Of a stretch of DNA of 64,000 bases, positions 16,931-25,654 are shown one piece after another. The stretch is from Undibacterium sp. YM2 (lineage in GTDB: Bacteria; Pseudomonadota; Gammaproteobacteria; Burkholderiales; Burkholderiaceae_D): NCBI RefSeq assembly GCF_009937975.1, contig NZ_AP018441.1:6200001-6264000 (forward strand), in the 5' to 3' direction. The first letter of the stretch is position 1, and each line of letters begins with the position of its first letter. A program made the position numbers and the translations under genes. The notes below the pieces were generated by a model that saw only the letters and a list, made by a program, of their open reading frames with translations, made no database searches and was not told the DNA's origin.

Positions 16931-17842
16931 ATGATAATGAAATTCAAGCCTACGCTTACTCAGTTAATGCTCAAATGCCTGGCCGCGTGCAGCCTGGCGA
17001 TTGCCGCCAGCAGTGCCTTTGCCCAGGCAGAGACGCCTGCCAAAGGTGTTTTCTGGGAAGTGAAATCCGACAAAAATACCGCCTATCTGTTTGGTTCCAT
17101 CCACCTAGCCAAAGCCAGTTTCTATCCCTTGCCAGAGGCTGTCGATGCCGCCTATAAGCAGGCCGACACCCTGGTCGTGGAAGTTGATACGACCGATACC
17201 AAGGCCGCAGAAAAAGCCATGCCTTTCTTTACCTATGCAGCACCAGACAAACTGGAAAACCATATCAAAAAGAGCACCTTTGAAAGCCTGCAATCCATGG
17301 TCGGCCCGGCGGCTGCGCAATTCCAGAGCCTCAAACCTACGATAGTCGCCACCGCACTAAGCATAGGCGTATTCAGGCAGCAAGGCTATGATGCCTCCAA
17401 AGGAGTCGATCTGCATTATGTCTTGCGTGCGAAGCAGGACAAGAAAGATATCATTGAACTCGAAAGCACGGCATTTCAAGCCAGTGTGCTGGGCGGTCTC
17501 TCCGACGAAGATGCAGACGCCATGCTGGCACAAACCCTGGAGGGCTTGAAAAGTGGCGATACCCTGCGTGAAACCGCAGGCATGATCGCCGCCTGGAAAA
17601 GTGGCGATGCAGAAGGTCTGGCAAAAATCCTGCAAGAGGCAGCCAGCAAGGATGTGGGTTCAAAAAAACTCATGAAATTATTGCTCGATGACCGCAATCA
17701 GGGCATGGCAAAAAAAATCCTGGGCTTGCTGGAAGAAGGCAAGAAACTCTTTATCGTGGTCGGCGCAGGGCATTTGTCAGGTGCCAACAGCATTATCGAA
17801 TTGCTGGAAAAGCAGGGCCTGGAAGTGAAGCAGATCAAATAA
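16931..17842 (+). CDS. TraB/GumN family protein
   Basis: A 303-residue secreted protein with a signal peptide (cleavage likely after SSAFAQA). The family marks are FWEVKSDKNTAYLFGSIHLA near the mature N-terminus and KLFIVVGAGHLSGANSIIELL near the C-terminus. TraB/GumN proteins share a fold with erythromycin esterase-like and Tiki metalloproteases, where the GSxH and GAGHL motifs contribute metal ligands, so a periplasmic peptidase role is possible but unproven. ATG codons at 16931 and 16937 are both usable. It ends at a clear terminator shared with the convergent metalloprotease gene. Confidence 0.87.
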   Translation: MIMKFKPTLTQLMLKCLAACSLAIAASSAFAQAETPAKGVFWEVKSDKNTAYLFGSIHLAKASFYPLPEAVDAAYKQADTLVVEVDTTDTKAAEKAMPFFTYAAPDKLENHIKKSTFESLQSMVGPAAAQFQSLKPTIVATALSIGVFRQQGYDASKGVDLHYVLRAKQDKKDIIELESTAFQASVLGGLSDEDADAMLAQTLEGLKSGDTLRETAGMIAAWKSGDAEGLAKILQEAASKDVGSKKLMKLLLDDRNQGMAKKILGLLEEGKKLFIVVGAGHLSGANSIIELLEKQGLEVKQIK

Positions 17843-17860
17843 ACTGCTACATCCAATTTG

Positions 17861-17899
17861 CAAAAGGCGCAGGGCGTGAGCCTTGCGCCTTTTGTTTTT
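17861..17899. terminator. Rho-independent terminator between convergent genes
   Basis: The stem AAAAGGCGCAGGGC pairs with GCCTTGCGCCTTTT (one G-T wobble) around a GTGA loop and is followed by a T-rich stretch. It lies between the TraB/GumN gene and the metalloprotease gene. Confidence 0.85.
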
Positions 17900-17906
17900 G
17901 GGAGTG

Positions 17907-19454
17907 TTATCCCAGCCACAGATTGTATTCTATGCCGTTTTGTATGGAGCCCAGCACCTGGGCCTTGTTCTCCACACTTTCACAAAAGCTTGCGAGTGCA
18001 CTGGCAGGAGTGCTGACGCCGGAACTGAGTTCCTTGTTCCAGTAATCAAAGCCAGCCTGGTCAGGTGCCCTGTGCAACACATTCTGGTAGAAATTCGTAA
18101 TCAGCGTCGTTGTGGATGGGTTTGCACCATACAGTTTCTGGAATTCAGGTGACTGGAAGAACCCGGCAGCCACCGTCAGCAGGCTGGAACCCTTGTCCAT
18201 GTCCGCTATCCAGTAACCCAGACCTGCCGCATCGGGTTTGCGGTCAAACGCTGCCTGGTACAGCCGGTACATCTGTCCGGCGACACCTTCTATATCAAAG
18301 GCAACCATCTTGTCGTTCAGTTGTACTCTTTCCACATTCACGACAGAGGTGATGTCATTGCTTACCGTGTTGCGGAAGCTGATGTCCGTCGCATTTTTCT
18401 GTATCGTGAAGTTGGCGCGGTTGTCCTTGATGACGAGCAGGTCAAAACCCGCACCCCCATCCACGGTATCACCACCGCCATTGCTTTCAAACCTGTTGTT
18501 CGCGCTATTACCTGTCATGACATCGCTGAAACGTGTGCCAACCACGTTTTCTATGACAGTATCGAAGGCAATCGACAAATTATTTTGCGACACCGTATCG
18601 CTGGCCAGCCTGCCCACCGAGCTGCTGGAGCCGGGAGTGAGATTGATGGTCGCGGCAACTGTCAGGGCCGATAAATTGATGGTATCCACGCCACCTGTGT
18701 CATTGATGATCTTCAGCAGGCGGCCATCAGCATCCGTCAAATTGTAGGTAGTTGCATCAGCGTTATAAGCCTTGCCGCCATACAGGTATTTCAGGGCGAG
18801 GTAATCAAACTTGCCAAAGAAATCCCTCTCCTGGCCTTGCGGTGCTTTCACATAAGACATGACAGTATTGGCTTCGCTGTCTTCTGCCGCCGCCAGGAAA
18901 TTGTCTGCTGTGGTTGACGCTGGTTCGCCCGCATTGTAGTTACCGGGATGCTTGAGTCCGATTGCATGGCCTATTTCATGTACCAGTGTGGCCCAGCTAT
19001 TGGTGCCGGGAACGATATTGCTGAGATTATCGCTGACTTCATTATTGAGATAAATGTCGCCGCTGGCCTTGGTATCGGCAGTATCCGGGTAAGTCGCATA
19101 ACCGGCACTGGTAGAACCCTGAGCATTATTGCCCAGCCTGATGAAACCATAGCTGCTGCTGGTATCCGTCACCTCCTTGAAGGTGATACCAAATTGCTGG
19201 GAAATCAAATCAAAGATTTTGCGGGTAGCGACTTTCTGTTCATCTGTGAACGTGCTGAAACCCTTCTTGTCAGAGTCTTGCGCATAATCCGGGGCGGTAC
19301 TCATGAAGCTGTAACTGACTTCAACTGCCGTGCCCACCGGGCTGCCATTATTCCAGCGCGCCGTCGCTGAAGGCAGCAGCACATCTATCCTGTAGTCGCC
19401 GCTGTAGGGATTGACGATGACGGTATTTACTTGTGTTGAGACGGTGCCAGCCAT
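17907..19454 (-). CDS. M10-type zinc metalloprotease with C-terminal DUF4214 domains
   Basis: A 515-residue protease with no Sec signal. The zinc site HEIGHAIGLKHPG lies near residue 160, followed by the Met-turn TVMSYV, which places it in the metzincins close to serralysin/matrixin (M10). One short GD-rich stretch (GNSANNRFESNGGGDTVDGG) resembles a remnant calcium-binding RTX turn. The C-terminal 120 residues hold two DUF4214 units (YQAAFDRKPDAAGLGYW and YQNVLHRAPDQAGFDYW), common in type I secretion substrates. Secretion by a type I exporter is inferred; no exporter genes are in the window. AAGGA lies 8 bases before the ATG. Confidence 0.88.
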   Translation of the reverse strand: MAGTVSTQVNTVIVNPYSGDYRIDVLLPSATARWNNGSPVGTAVEVSYSFMSTAPDYAQDSDKKGFSTFTDEQKVATRKIFDLISQQFGITFKEVTDTSSSYGFIRLGNNAQGSTSAGYATYPDTADTKASGDIYLNNEVSDNLSNIVPGTNSWATLVHEIGHAIGLKHPGNYNAGEPASTTADNFLAAAEDSEANTVMSYVKAPQGQERDFFGKFDYLALKYLYGGKAYNADATTYNLTDADGRLLKIINDTGGVDTINLSALTVAATINLTPGSSSSVGRLASDTVSQNNLSIAFDTVIENVVGTRFSDVMTGNSANNRFESNGGGDTVDGGAGFDLLVIKDNRANFTIQKNATDISFRNTVSNDITSVVNVERVQLNDKMVAFDIEGVAGQMYRLYQAAFDRKPDAAGLGYWIADMDKGSSLLTVAAGFFQSPEFQKLYGANPSTTTLITNFYQNVLHRAPDQAGFDYWNKELSSGVSTPASALASFCESVENKAQVLGSIQNGIEYNLWLG

Positions 19455-20131
19455 GATGTTATTCCTTATAGTTGGGATAAAAAATCATCGTTGCGGTCAG
19501 GTCGGGCACCTTTTTCTCACTGTGACCTGGTGCCAAAATCTGGGTAAGCCTGGAGTCTGGAGCTTTGAGCAGGCGTCGCCTGACGCCAATATGCAGAATA
19601 GTTCAGCGACCTGAAAATGAAAGCGCAAAGGATGTTAAAAAAAGTGACTTTATCGCATCCGCGTAAGCACTTCGTAAGAGCAGTTTTTTTAAGTGCAGGG
19701 AAAATAAATACTAGAGCGCGCGAGAAGTCTGCGCGACATCCAGCCGGGTATAAAAAATGAAAAAAGTCAGGCAAATGTGTATCTGTTACAAAAAATATGA
19801 AAAATATTTTACTGGGATCAAATAAATTTTTTTGCACCAGCATGAAGAGTAAACGCAATATTGGCGGGCTTTTCCAGCGAATTTGCACAAGTGTGGAGAA
19901 TTTCGGGAACAATTCAAACCAGCCTGCTGCACCAAATAAATGCGTCATGAGCATTATGTTTTTTGGAAATAATGCCTATACGAATTATTGATTTTTTAGC
20001 GAAGTGCTGGCGACGTATATTGCATCCATCTTCCCGTGATCAGCTCAATTCAGCGATGCACACATCGTAGTGAAAACGCAGCAAATATCATGATGCAGTT
20101 GCAAATTCATTCATAACCTGAGGAGTTTATT
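19455..20131. other. Noncoding interval between divergent genes
   Basis: This 677-base AT-rich gap separates the divergent starts of the metalloprotease and the small TonB-C protein. A 145-codon open frame on the minus strand (19517-19954) has no family features and a Phe/Leu-rich composition that points to chance. The interval should hold both promoters, but I could not single out convincing -35/-10 pairs. Confidence 0.6.
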
Positions 20132-20470
20132 ATGTCCCCACATTTCCGCCTGTACGCCTTTGTCACTACCCTGGCTTTTGCCCTGGTCACCTTGCCTGCC
20201 TTTGCCATGGAAGCCAATGAGGCGTTTGCCGCATCTGGTTGCGAAGCACCAAGCTATGATCAACGTACATTGAATGATGAAGAACAGGGCCTGGTCAAGC
20301 TCAACTACCTGCTCAACGACAAGGGCACGGTGATCGATGCAAAAATTATTGACTCCAGCGGTTTTCGCAAACTCGACAAGGCATCCTTGCGTGCCCTGAA
20401 AGCTTGCCGCTTCCAGGTCGGTGCGACACCAGGCTGGAATACCCTGGCATTCGCCTGGACGCTGAAATAA
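20132..20470 (+). CDS. Small periplasmic TonB C-terminal-domain protein
   Basis: A 112-residue protein with a Sec signal peptide (cleavage after LPAFA) and one TonB-C-like domain: SGCEAPSYDQRTLNDEEQG, GTVIDAKIIDSSGFRKLDKA and LKACRFQVG. The canonical energy transducer would have an uncleaved N-terminal anchor contacting ExbB/ExbD and a Pro-rich spacer; both are missing. Two Cys residues flank the domain and could form a disulfide. A close relative with the same pattern lies at 60796-61140. GAGGAG sits 8 bases before the ATG. Its role cannot be full energy transduction as in TonB. Confidence 0.82.
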   Translation: MSPHFRLYAFVTTLAFALVTLPAFAMEANEAFAASGCEAPSYDQRTLNDEEQGLVKLNYLLNDKGTVIDAKIIDSSGFRKLDKASLRALKACRFQVGATPGWNTLAFAWTLK

Positions 20471-20480
20471 TCTTCCTGCT

Positions 20481-20522
20481 GCTTCCACAAGTATCCCAGT
20501 AACATTAAGTGTTTGTGGAAGC
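20481..20522. terminator. Hairpin between convergent genes
   Basis: A perfect 10-base inverted repeat (GCTTCCACAA / TTGTGGAAGC) with a 22-base spacer lies between the TonB-C gene and the DUF4214 gene. It has no T run, so terminator function is only probable. Confidence 0.45.
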
Positions 20523-20536
20523 CGTAACGGAGATGC

Positions 20537-22447
20537 TTATGCGGGCATAAACCTCGCCAGATACTCAGGCGAATTAATAAACTGCCCGACCAGCGTGACC
20601 ACATCGGTCCCCGACTGCGCCAGCAAGGCATCAAACGTCGCCTGATCCGGTGCATGCCCCAGCAAACCAATGTAATCCAGCGTCAGTGACACCTTGGATT
20701 GCGAATTCGCCTTGAACTCCGTCGATTCCGTAAAGCCCGCCAGCATATCGCCCCTGGAGAGGCCATTGCCCAGTTGCCCCAGCCAGTAGGCTTTGCCTGC
20801 TGCATCTGAACTGCGGTGCAGCACATTCTGGTAGACCCGGTCCACAAAGGCCGTATTGTCCAGCGCCCCGTAAGTCTTCTGGAACTCTGCACTCGACACA
20901 AACGAAGCACTGATTTTACTCAGATTCATGCCATCCTTTTGCACCTGCATCCAGTAAGCCAGGCCTTCACGGTCAGGCAAACGGTCAAAGGCACCAAAGT
21001 ACAGACGCGTGATGCCGCCTATGCCACTCTGGAATTCAGCTGACTCCATGAACGACGCCGCCACCTGCGCCCGGCTCATCTTGCCACTATCGATTTGCTG
21101 CTGCCAGTACTGCACACCCGCGGTATCCGTCTCACGGAACAGCACGTCACGATAGAGCTGCATGGCAAACAGGTCTGAACGGTGCAAGACATCATTGTCC
21201 TTGACATCAAGCTTGGTACCGACCTTTGCTTCTATCGCATCCGGGATGCCATCACCATCCTTGTCGCCGGGTAAGGAGGTACTGGGTTTGATCGCAATTG
21301 TCTCCGCATTCCCTGTCTTATTTCCCAGTCCTGCTGAAAATGAAATTTTGCCGTTGGCTTTGCCGTCCAGGTCACCTGGTCCGCCATCAAGAATTGTGAA
21401 ATCAACTTTGAGCTTGTTTCCAGATGCTGTGATATTCGTCGCCAGGTTTATCCATTCACCGCTGTCTGTCTGCGTCCAGAAGCCATTCACCGCACTATCT
21501 GCCGTGGTGTATAGCGACAATCTGACTTCGGCATGGCTGCTAAAGCCTTCCAGTTGCGCAGACAAGCTACCATAGGGGAGCTGTATTTCTGTGGCGCTGT
21601 TGGTGACGGCAGATTTAGTAGTGACTTTTTTTTGTATGATGTGCTGAGTATTACTCAGGGTCAGATAATGTGGACTCGACGAATGATCCTGCCACTGCAG
21701 GGATGTGACCGCATTCTGCGATTGATCGGCAATACCATCTCCATTACCATCACCCAGACCTTCACCAAATAAATTCGGTACCAGGGTTTCCACACTCATA
21801 TAGGCACCATCACCGTCAGCATCAGAATCAATGCCAGCGTCATATTTGAGTATCGAATAATTCTGTGACAGTGCACTGCCCGCATTTCCTGCAGCATCAA
21901 CGACTTTGATGATCAGGGTATTGCTGCCTTCCAGTGCTTGTCCGGCCAGTGTCCATTGCTGCGTCCCGGGGTTGGCGGTTGTCGTGATCCAGGTTTTGCC
22001 ATTGTCCGGCGACAGAAGAACACACTCATCCGCAGCCAACGGCGCACTCAGATTACCCGAGATGGTTTGCACACTTGCCGTGGTCATGAAATCAGAATTG
22101 CTGACGCCGTCATCATTGGAAAAACTTAGCCGGGTGATGTGGGTGCCTGGCGCAGTTTGATCAACCTGATAGCGCTGGCCAGTAAAGCCGCCAATCAAGG
22201 CCAGGTTGGCTTTATCAAGAATGCCAGTACCGGCATTCTCGAGATTCAAACCAAGTGTGCCGTCGCCCACCAGATTGCTGATGCTGACTATATAGTTGCT
22301 TGCATCGAGCTGGGTGACGTTGTTGATGCTGGCCCTCACACTGCCTGTGGTGAGCAGTGAGAAAGCGGCTGGATTAACCCCTGTGACGGCCTCACTGAAG
22401 CTGACTTTGTAATCCAGGGTACCCAGATTATTGATTTCACTCTGCAC
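20537..22447 (-). CDS. C-terminal fragment: calcium-binding repeats and four DUF4214 domains
   Basis: A 636-codon open frame representing the C-terminal part of the broken gene; its GTG at 22447 is simply the first usable codon after the frameshift. It holds Ig-like sequence (SEAVTGVNPAAFSLLTTG), thrombospondin type 3-like acidic loops (DSDADGDGAY, GDGNGDGIADQ, DKDGDGIPDAIEAKVGT) likely to bind calcium, and four C-terminal DUF4214 units with the signature Y-x(5)-R-x-PD-x-x-G-x-x-YW (for example FGAFDRLPDREGLAYW and YQNVLHRSSDAAGKAYW). Without the upstream part it is unlikely to be expressed as a functional protein, unless the lesions are sequencing errors. Confidence 0.75.
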   Translation of the reverse strand: MQSEINNLGTLDYKVSFSEAVTGVNPAAFSLLTTGSVRASINNVTQLDASNYIVSISNLVGDGTLGLNLENAGTGILDKANLALIGGFTGQRYQVDQTAPGTHITRLSFSNDDGVSNSDFMTTASVQTISGNLSAPLAADECVLLSPDNGKTWITTTANPGTQQWTLAGQALEGSNTLIIKVVDAAGNAGSALSQNYSILKYDAGIDSDADGDGAYMSVETLVPNLFGEGLGDGNGDGIADQSQNAVTSLQWQDHSSSPHYLTLSNTQHIIQKKVTTKSAVTNSATEIQLPYGSLSAQLEGFSSHAEVRLSLYTTADSAVNGFWTQTDSGEWINLATNITASGNKLKVDFTILDGGPGDLDGKANGKISFSAGLGNKTGNAETIAIKPSTSLPGDKDGDGIPDAIEAKVGTKLDVKDNDVLHRSDLFAMQLYRDVLFRETDTAGVQYWQQQIDSGKMSRAQVAASFMESAEFQSGIGGITRLYFGAFDRLPDREGLAYWMQVQKDGMNLSKISASFVSSAEFQKTYGALDNTAFVDRVYQNVLHRSSDAAGKAYWLGQLGNGLSRGDMLAGFTESTEFKANSQSKVSLTLDYIGLLGHAPDQATFDALLAQSGTDVVTLVGQFINSPEYLARFMPA

Positions 22448-22626
22448 GCGATTAATCGCCAGGGTTTGGGGGCAATATTGTCCGTTACAGTGATGAGCAG
22501 ATTTTTTTCATATGCAGCACCAGCCGCATCTGTGGCGCGTACCAGCGCCGCGTAGTTACCTGCTGTCATGTCCAGAGGATGTTTTGCGATCAGGCTATTA
22601 CCAGAGATAAGGAACTTGCCATTGTC

Positions 22627-24837
22627 CTAGTCATTCGCGCCATTCCCTGTCACCAGACTGTAGCTGGCGGTGTCGCCAGGATTAGGGTCCGTTGCTGTCA
22701 GGGTTCCAACAACGGTGTTATCTGCAGCAGATTGTGTGATGACCGATGCACTCAGCCTGATATCCGTGGGAGCCAGGTTTACACCGGCATTGATGGCATA
22801 GTTATTGGAATTCGTGCTGCCTGTTGCTGCATTGCCGGCGTTGTCGCTGACACCGCTGTAATTAAGGGTAATGACATTGTTGGCAGCTACCACACCAGAC
22901 GCAGGTGTCAGGGTAGCCGTCCAGATGATACCGCCATTGCCGGAAGTGACAGCCGTCAAGCTGCCATTCGCCACCGTCAGATTTGCATTGCTGAATCCGC
23001 TGATGGCCTCATTGAAAGTGAAGGTAACCAATGATGTGCTGGCGCTGGTCAGATTGTTGTTGGCAACCACGACAGTGGCCGTAGGCCGCAAAGTATCGAC
23101 GCTATAGTTGCCTGATGTGGCGCTGCCGGTACCTGCATTGCCACTCAGGTCGTTGATACCGGTGTAATCCAGCGTAATGACATTGCTATTATTGCTGGCA
23201 TTAACAGCGGGAGTCAGTCTTGCTGTCCAGGTGACTCCGCCATCACCAGTGGTCAGGTTGGACAATGTGCCATTTGTTGCCGTTAAATCAGCCACGGTAA
23301 ACCCTACGATGGCTTCAGAAAAAACCAGGGTGACTGTCGCAGTATCGCCTATCTTTAAAGCCGTATCGGAGATTGTGATTGCTGACGCGAGTGTGGGCCG
23401 GACGGTGTCAATAGAGTAATTGGGCGAATTGCTGCTACCTGTACCGGCATTTCCAGCCACATCATAGACACCAGTATTATCCAGGCGTACTACATTGGAC
23501 GTGTTGGTGACGTTGGCATTCGGGGTTAACGTGCCTGTCCAGGTGATGCCACCGTTAGCGCTTGTCAAGCCGGTGATCCTGCCATTCGGCACATTCAAAT
23601 CCGCTGTCGTAAAATTGTTTACTGCCTCAGTAAACTTGATGGTGATGGTTGCCGTATCGCCGATTTTTAATGCAGTATCGGACAGGGTAATCGCCTGTGC
23701 CAGCGCCGGAGCTGTAGTGTCGATGGTAATGCTGGTGTTGCCAGATGCGTCGCTGATATTGCCTGCCCCGTCCACCGCCCTGACACTGACGCTATGTGTA
23801 CCAGCAAGTGGCAGCACCGTCGCAGGATCCTGGGTGACTGTGATGGACCAATTTCCTGAACTGTCTGCTGTTGTCGTGCCCAGTATGACCGCGCCGCCTG
23901 TGTCATACAGAGTGACTGTTGCAAAAGCTTCCGTGTTACCAGTGAATGTCGGGGTACTGATATTGGTCTTGCCATCCGAAGAAGAGACACCAGAATCACT
24001 GGCCATATCCAGTGTTGGCGCGGCAGGTGTGGCAGGCTTGCTGGTATCGACCAGATAATTGCTATTGTCCGTGACGGCAGTGTGGCTGAGGTCGGCAGCA
24101 TTGCCCAGTGCACTATTCAGGCCGCCACCATTCAGGTTGACACTGTTGCTGGCGATACTGATACCATTGCTGTCGTTAATCCCTGCCGTTATGGTGTAGC
24201 TGAATACTAGGGCGGTACTGCCGCTGCCGGAACTGTAGCCCGCATTTACTGTCGTGCCACCGATATTCATGGACAATTGCGGTGTGCCTGTGGCCGTCGT
24301 GTTTTCAGACATGGTGACAGTGATAAACACCACATCGCCAGCGTTGAGGCTGTTATTTTGTATACCCGTAGCTGAACTGATGGCGATACTGTTGATGACA
24401 GGGATACTGGTATTGATCGCCAGCGCCTTATTCGCCCCCAGTGAATTTGCCGTGCCCGGTGTCGCCAGTGTCAGGTCCGCATCGGTGGTATCACCACTAA
24501 GCTTAATCGTCCCGCCATTCAAGGTCAGTGCAGCAACGTCGTGGTAATCCAGATCGGTGCTGCTATCCCCTGTTTGCACGGTGTAGTTGAAAGTCAGGGT
24601 ATTGCTGCCGCTGCCCGCCACATAGTCGATCACCCGGTCAATAGTGCCGGTTTCCAGTGTCAACTGCGGTATGCCAGTGACATCAACTGCCTGATCAAAA
24701 GTGATAGTGATGCTGATTTGCTCACCAATGGTATAGGTACCATCCAGCTTGGCAGACGTGACTGCCGTGATGACTGGCGAAGCCGGTGGTGGACTCAGAA
24801 GTAAGGGATAGGAAAGGGCGGTGGCCGTGCTGTTCAC
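22627..24837 (-). CDS. N-terminal fragment: bacterial Ig-like repeat region
   Basis: A 736-codon open frame from a GTG at 24837 to the TAG at 22627. It contains Ig-like modules rich in Thr, Ser and Asn: a first pair with TYTIGEQISITITFDQAVDV and NAGDVVFITVTMSENTTAT, a Big-type domain (TFTGNTEAFATVTLYDTG), three near-identical 105-residue modules (SDTALKIGDTATVTLVFSEA and variants), and the start of a cadherin-like domain (TDPNPGDTASYSLVTGNG). The composition fits a surface or extracellular adhesin exported without a Sec signal. The natural start may be an ATG at 24905 in another frame (see the pseudogene entry). Confidence 0.72.
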   Translation of the reverse strand: MNSTATALSYPLLLSPPPASPVITAVTSAKLDGTYTIGEQISITITFDQAVDVTGIPQLTLETGTIDRVIDYVAGSGSNTLTFNYTVQTGDSSTDLDYHDVAALTLNGGTIKLSGDTTDADLTLATPGTANSLGANKALAINTSIPVINSIAISSATGIQNNSLNAGDVVFITVTMSENTTATGTPQLSMNIGGTTVNAGYSSGSGSTALVFSYTITAGINDSNGISIASNSVNLNGGGLNSALGNAADLSHTAVTDNSNYLVDTSKPATPAAPTLDMASDSGVSSSDGKTNISTPTFTGNTEAFATVTLYDTGGAVILGTTTADSSGNWSITVTQDPATVLPLAGTHSVSVRAVDGAGNISDASGNTSITIDTTAPALAQAITLSDTALKIGDTATITIKFTEAVNNFTTADLNVPNGRITGLTSANGGITWTGTLTPNANVTNTSNVVRLDNTGVYDVAGNAGTGSSNSPNYSIDTVRPTLASAITISDTALKIGDTATVTLVFSEAIVGFTVADLTATNGTLSNLTTGDGGVTWTARLTPAVNASNNSNVITLDYTGINDLSGNAGTGSATSGNYSVDTLRPTATVVVANNNLTSASTSLVTFTFNEAISGFSNANLTVANGSLTAVTSGNGGIIWTATLTPASGVVAANNVITLNYSGVSDNAGNAATGSTNSNNYAINAGVNLAPTDIRLSASVITQSAADNTVVGTLTATDPNPGDTASYSLVTGNGAND
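22795..23715 (-). repeat. Three tandem ~105-residue Ig-like modules
   Basis: Each module carries a GDTATxTxxFxEA-type strand, a NGxLxxLTxxxGGxxWTAxLTP stretch and a final NAGTGSxxSxNY linker. The third copy is the most diverged (TSASTSLVTFTFNEAI). The similarity is visible at both protein and DNA level. Confidence 0.75.
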
Positions 24838-25194
24838 GAGAATATCTGTATCAGTCGGTGCTTGAGATGGCGATTCAGCAAAGAAATGGGGGCGGAGACA
24901 GTCATGAAATATCGTTCTACAGGGGCGGCCTTATATCCGCATCAAGTTAGCGCTGAAATTGGGAAACCGGGAAGATACCTGACAAACGCAGAAATTTAAA
25001 TGAGATATGTGTAGCAATTGTGAATACGAACAAATTTGTATTAATTTAGTGCAGGGTGCGTGTATTTTTTAGCAAGCAGATCAGCTCATGTAAGAGTCGG
25101 TAGTTTATTTGTGTCAAAATGCAGCTTGAGCTTATGTGTCAGTCAAATTGCATGTGCAAGAAAATGGCATTAAAGAAAATAATTAAGAAGCAAG

Positions 25195-25611
25195 ATGATG
25201 TTTAATGACAAGCAGCAACCTGACCCGGCGCAAGATTTGCAAGAGCATCCGTGGGTCTCTCTTGAAACCGCACTGGATGTAGAAGCCTGGATGGATTTGC
25301 AGCACCGCGAATTACAGCAAGCCCTGGGTGACAAGCCAACTACTGGCCAGGGCATTTGCCTGACGCTGCTACATGGCGGCGAACTCTACCTGCATACCAA
25401 TTCTGACGGCGATGTCATGCTGGACCTGACAGAAGAAGCACAATGGGTAACGCCGGTATTGACTGCAGTGACCCGCAGCACGCCACCGAAGGGACAAGTC
25501 TGGGGTTTACCAGGCCATGTACTGATACAACTGATACTGGGCTTGAATAGCCTGATCTCCAGCAGCCGTCTGGTATTACGGCATCAATACAAGGGTGCCC
25601 GCATAGCCTGA
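25195..25611 (+). CDS. Hypothetical protein, 138 residues
   Basis: I do not recognise this protein. It is soluble and acidic at the N-terminus (DKQQPDPAQDLQEHPWVSLE), with a likely beta-rich centre (ICLTLLHGGELYLHTNSDGD) and a helical C-terminus (VLIQLILGLNSLISSSRL). No signal peptide or membrane helix. Two ATG codons are adjacent (25195 and 25198). It stands alone, with 289 bases of AT-rich DNA upstream and a convergent solute-binding protein gene 43 bases downstream. Codon use and amino-acid composition look like a real gene. Confidence 0.65.
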   Translation: MMFNDKQQPDPAQDLQEHPWVSLETALDVEAWMDLQHRELQQALGDKPTTGQGICLTLLHGGELYLHTNSDGDVMLDLTEEAQWVTPVLTAVTRSTPPKGQVWGLPGHVLIQLILGLNSLISSSRLVLRHQYKGARIA

Positions 25612-25654
25612 GCCCTGCTCGCTACTGCATTTACTTCTGCACTCACTCCCGCAT

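Larger units (their letters stand above)
20537..24905 (-). pseudogene. Broken gene for a large Ig-repeat/cadherin/DUF4214 exported protein
   Basis: One gene appears to span this region, interrupted at up to three places. Reading from the ATG at 24905, a C run at 24888-24892 needs one more C to enter the long frame (MTVSAP, then FFAESPSQAPTDTD). A TAG at 22627-22629 splits a cadherin-like domain (GNGAND, stop, DNGKFLISGN). A C run at 22468-22472 needs one more C to join TDNIAP to QTLAINRV. Repaired, the product would be about 1455 residues with no Sec signal, ending in four DUF4214 units, like other type I secretion cargo. Real decay and assembly error are both possible. The 24905 start is the least certain part. 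Confidence 0.7.

Noticed and set aside
19517..19954. 145-codon minus-strand frame in the 677-base gap
   Set aside because: Phe/Leu-rich, with no ribosome site and no recognisable family; likely chance in AT-rich DNA.
22795..23715. Repeats suggesting a CRISPR array
   Set aside because: The repeats are protein-coding Ig-like modules of about 315 bases, not short direct repeats with unique spacers.
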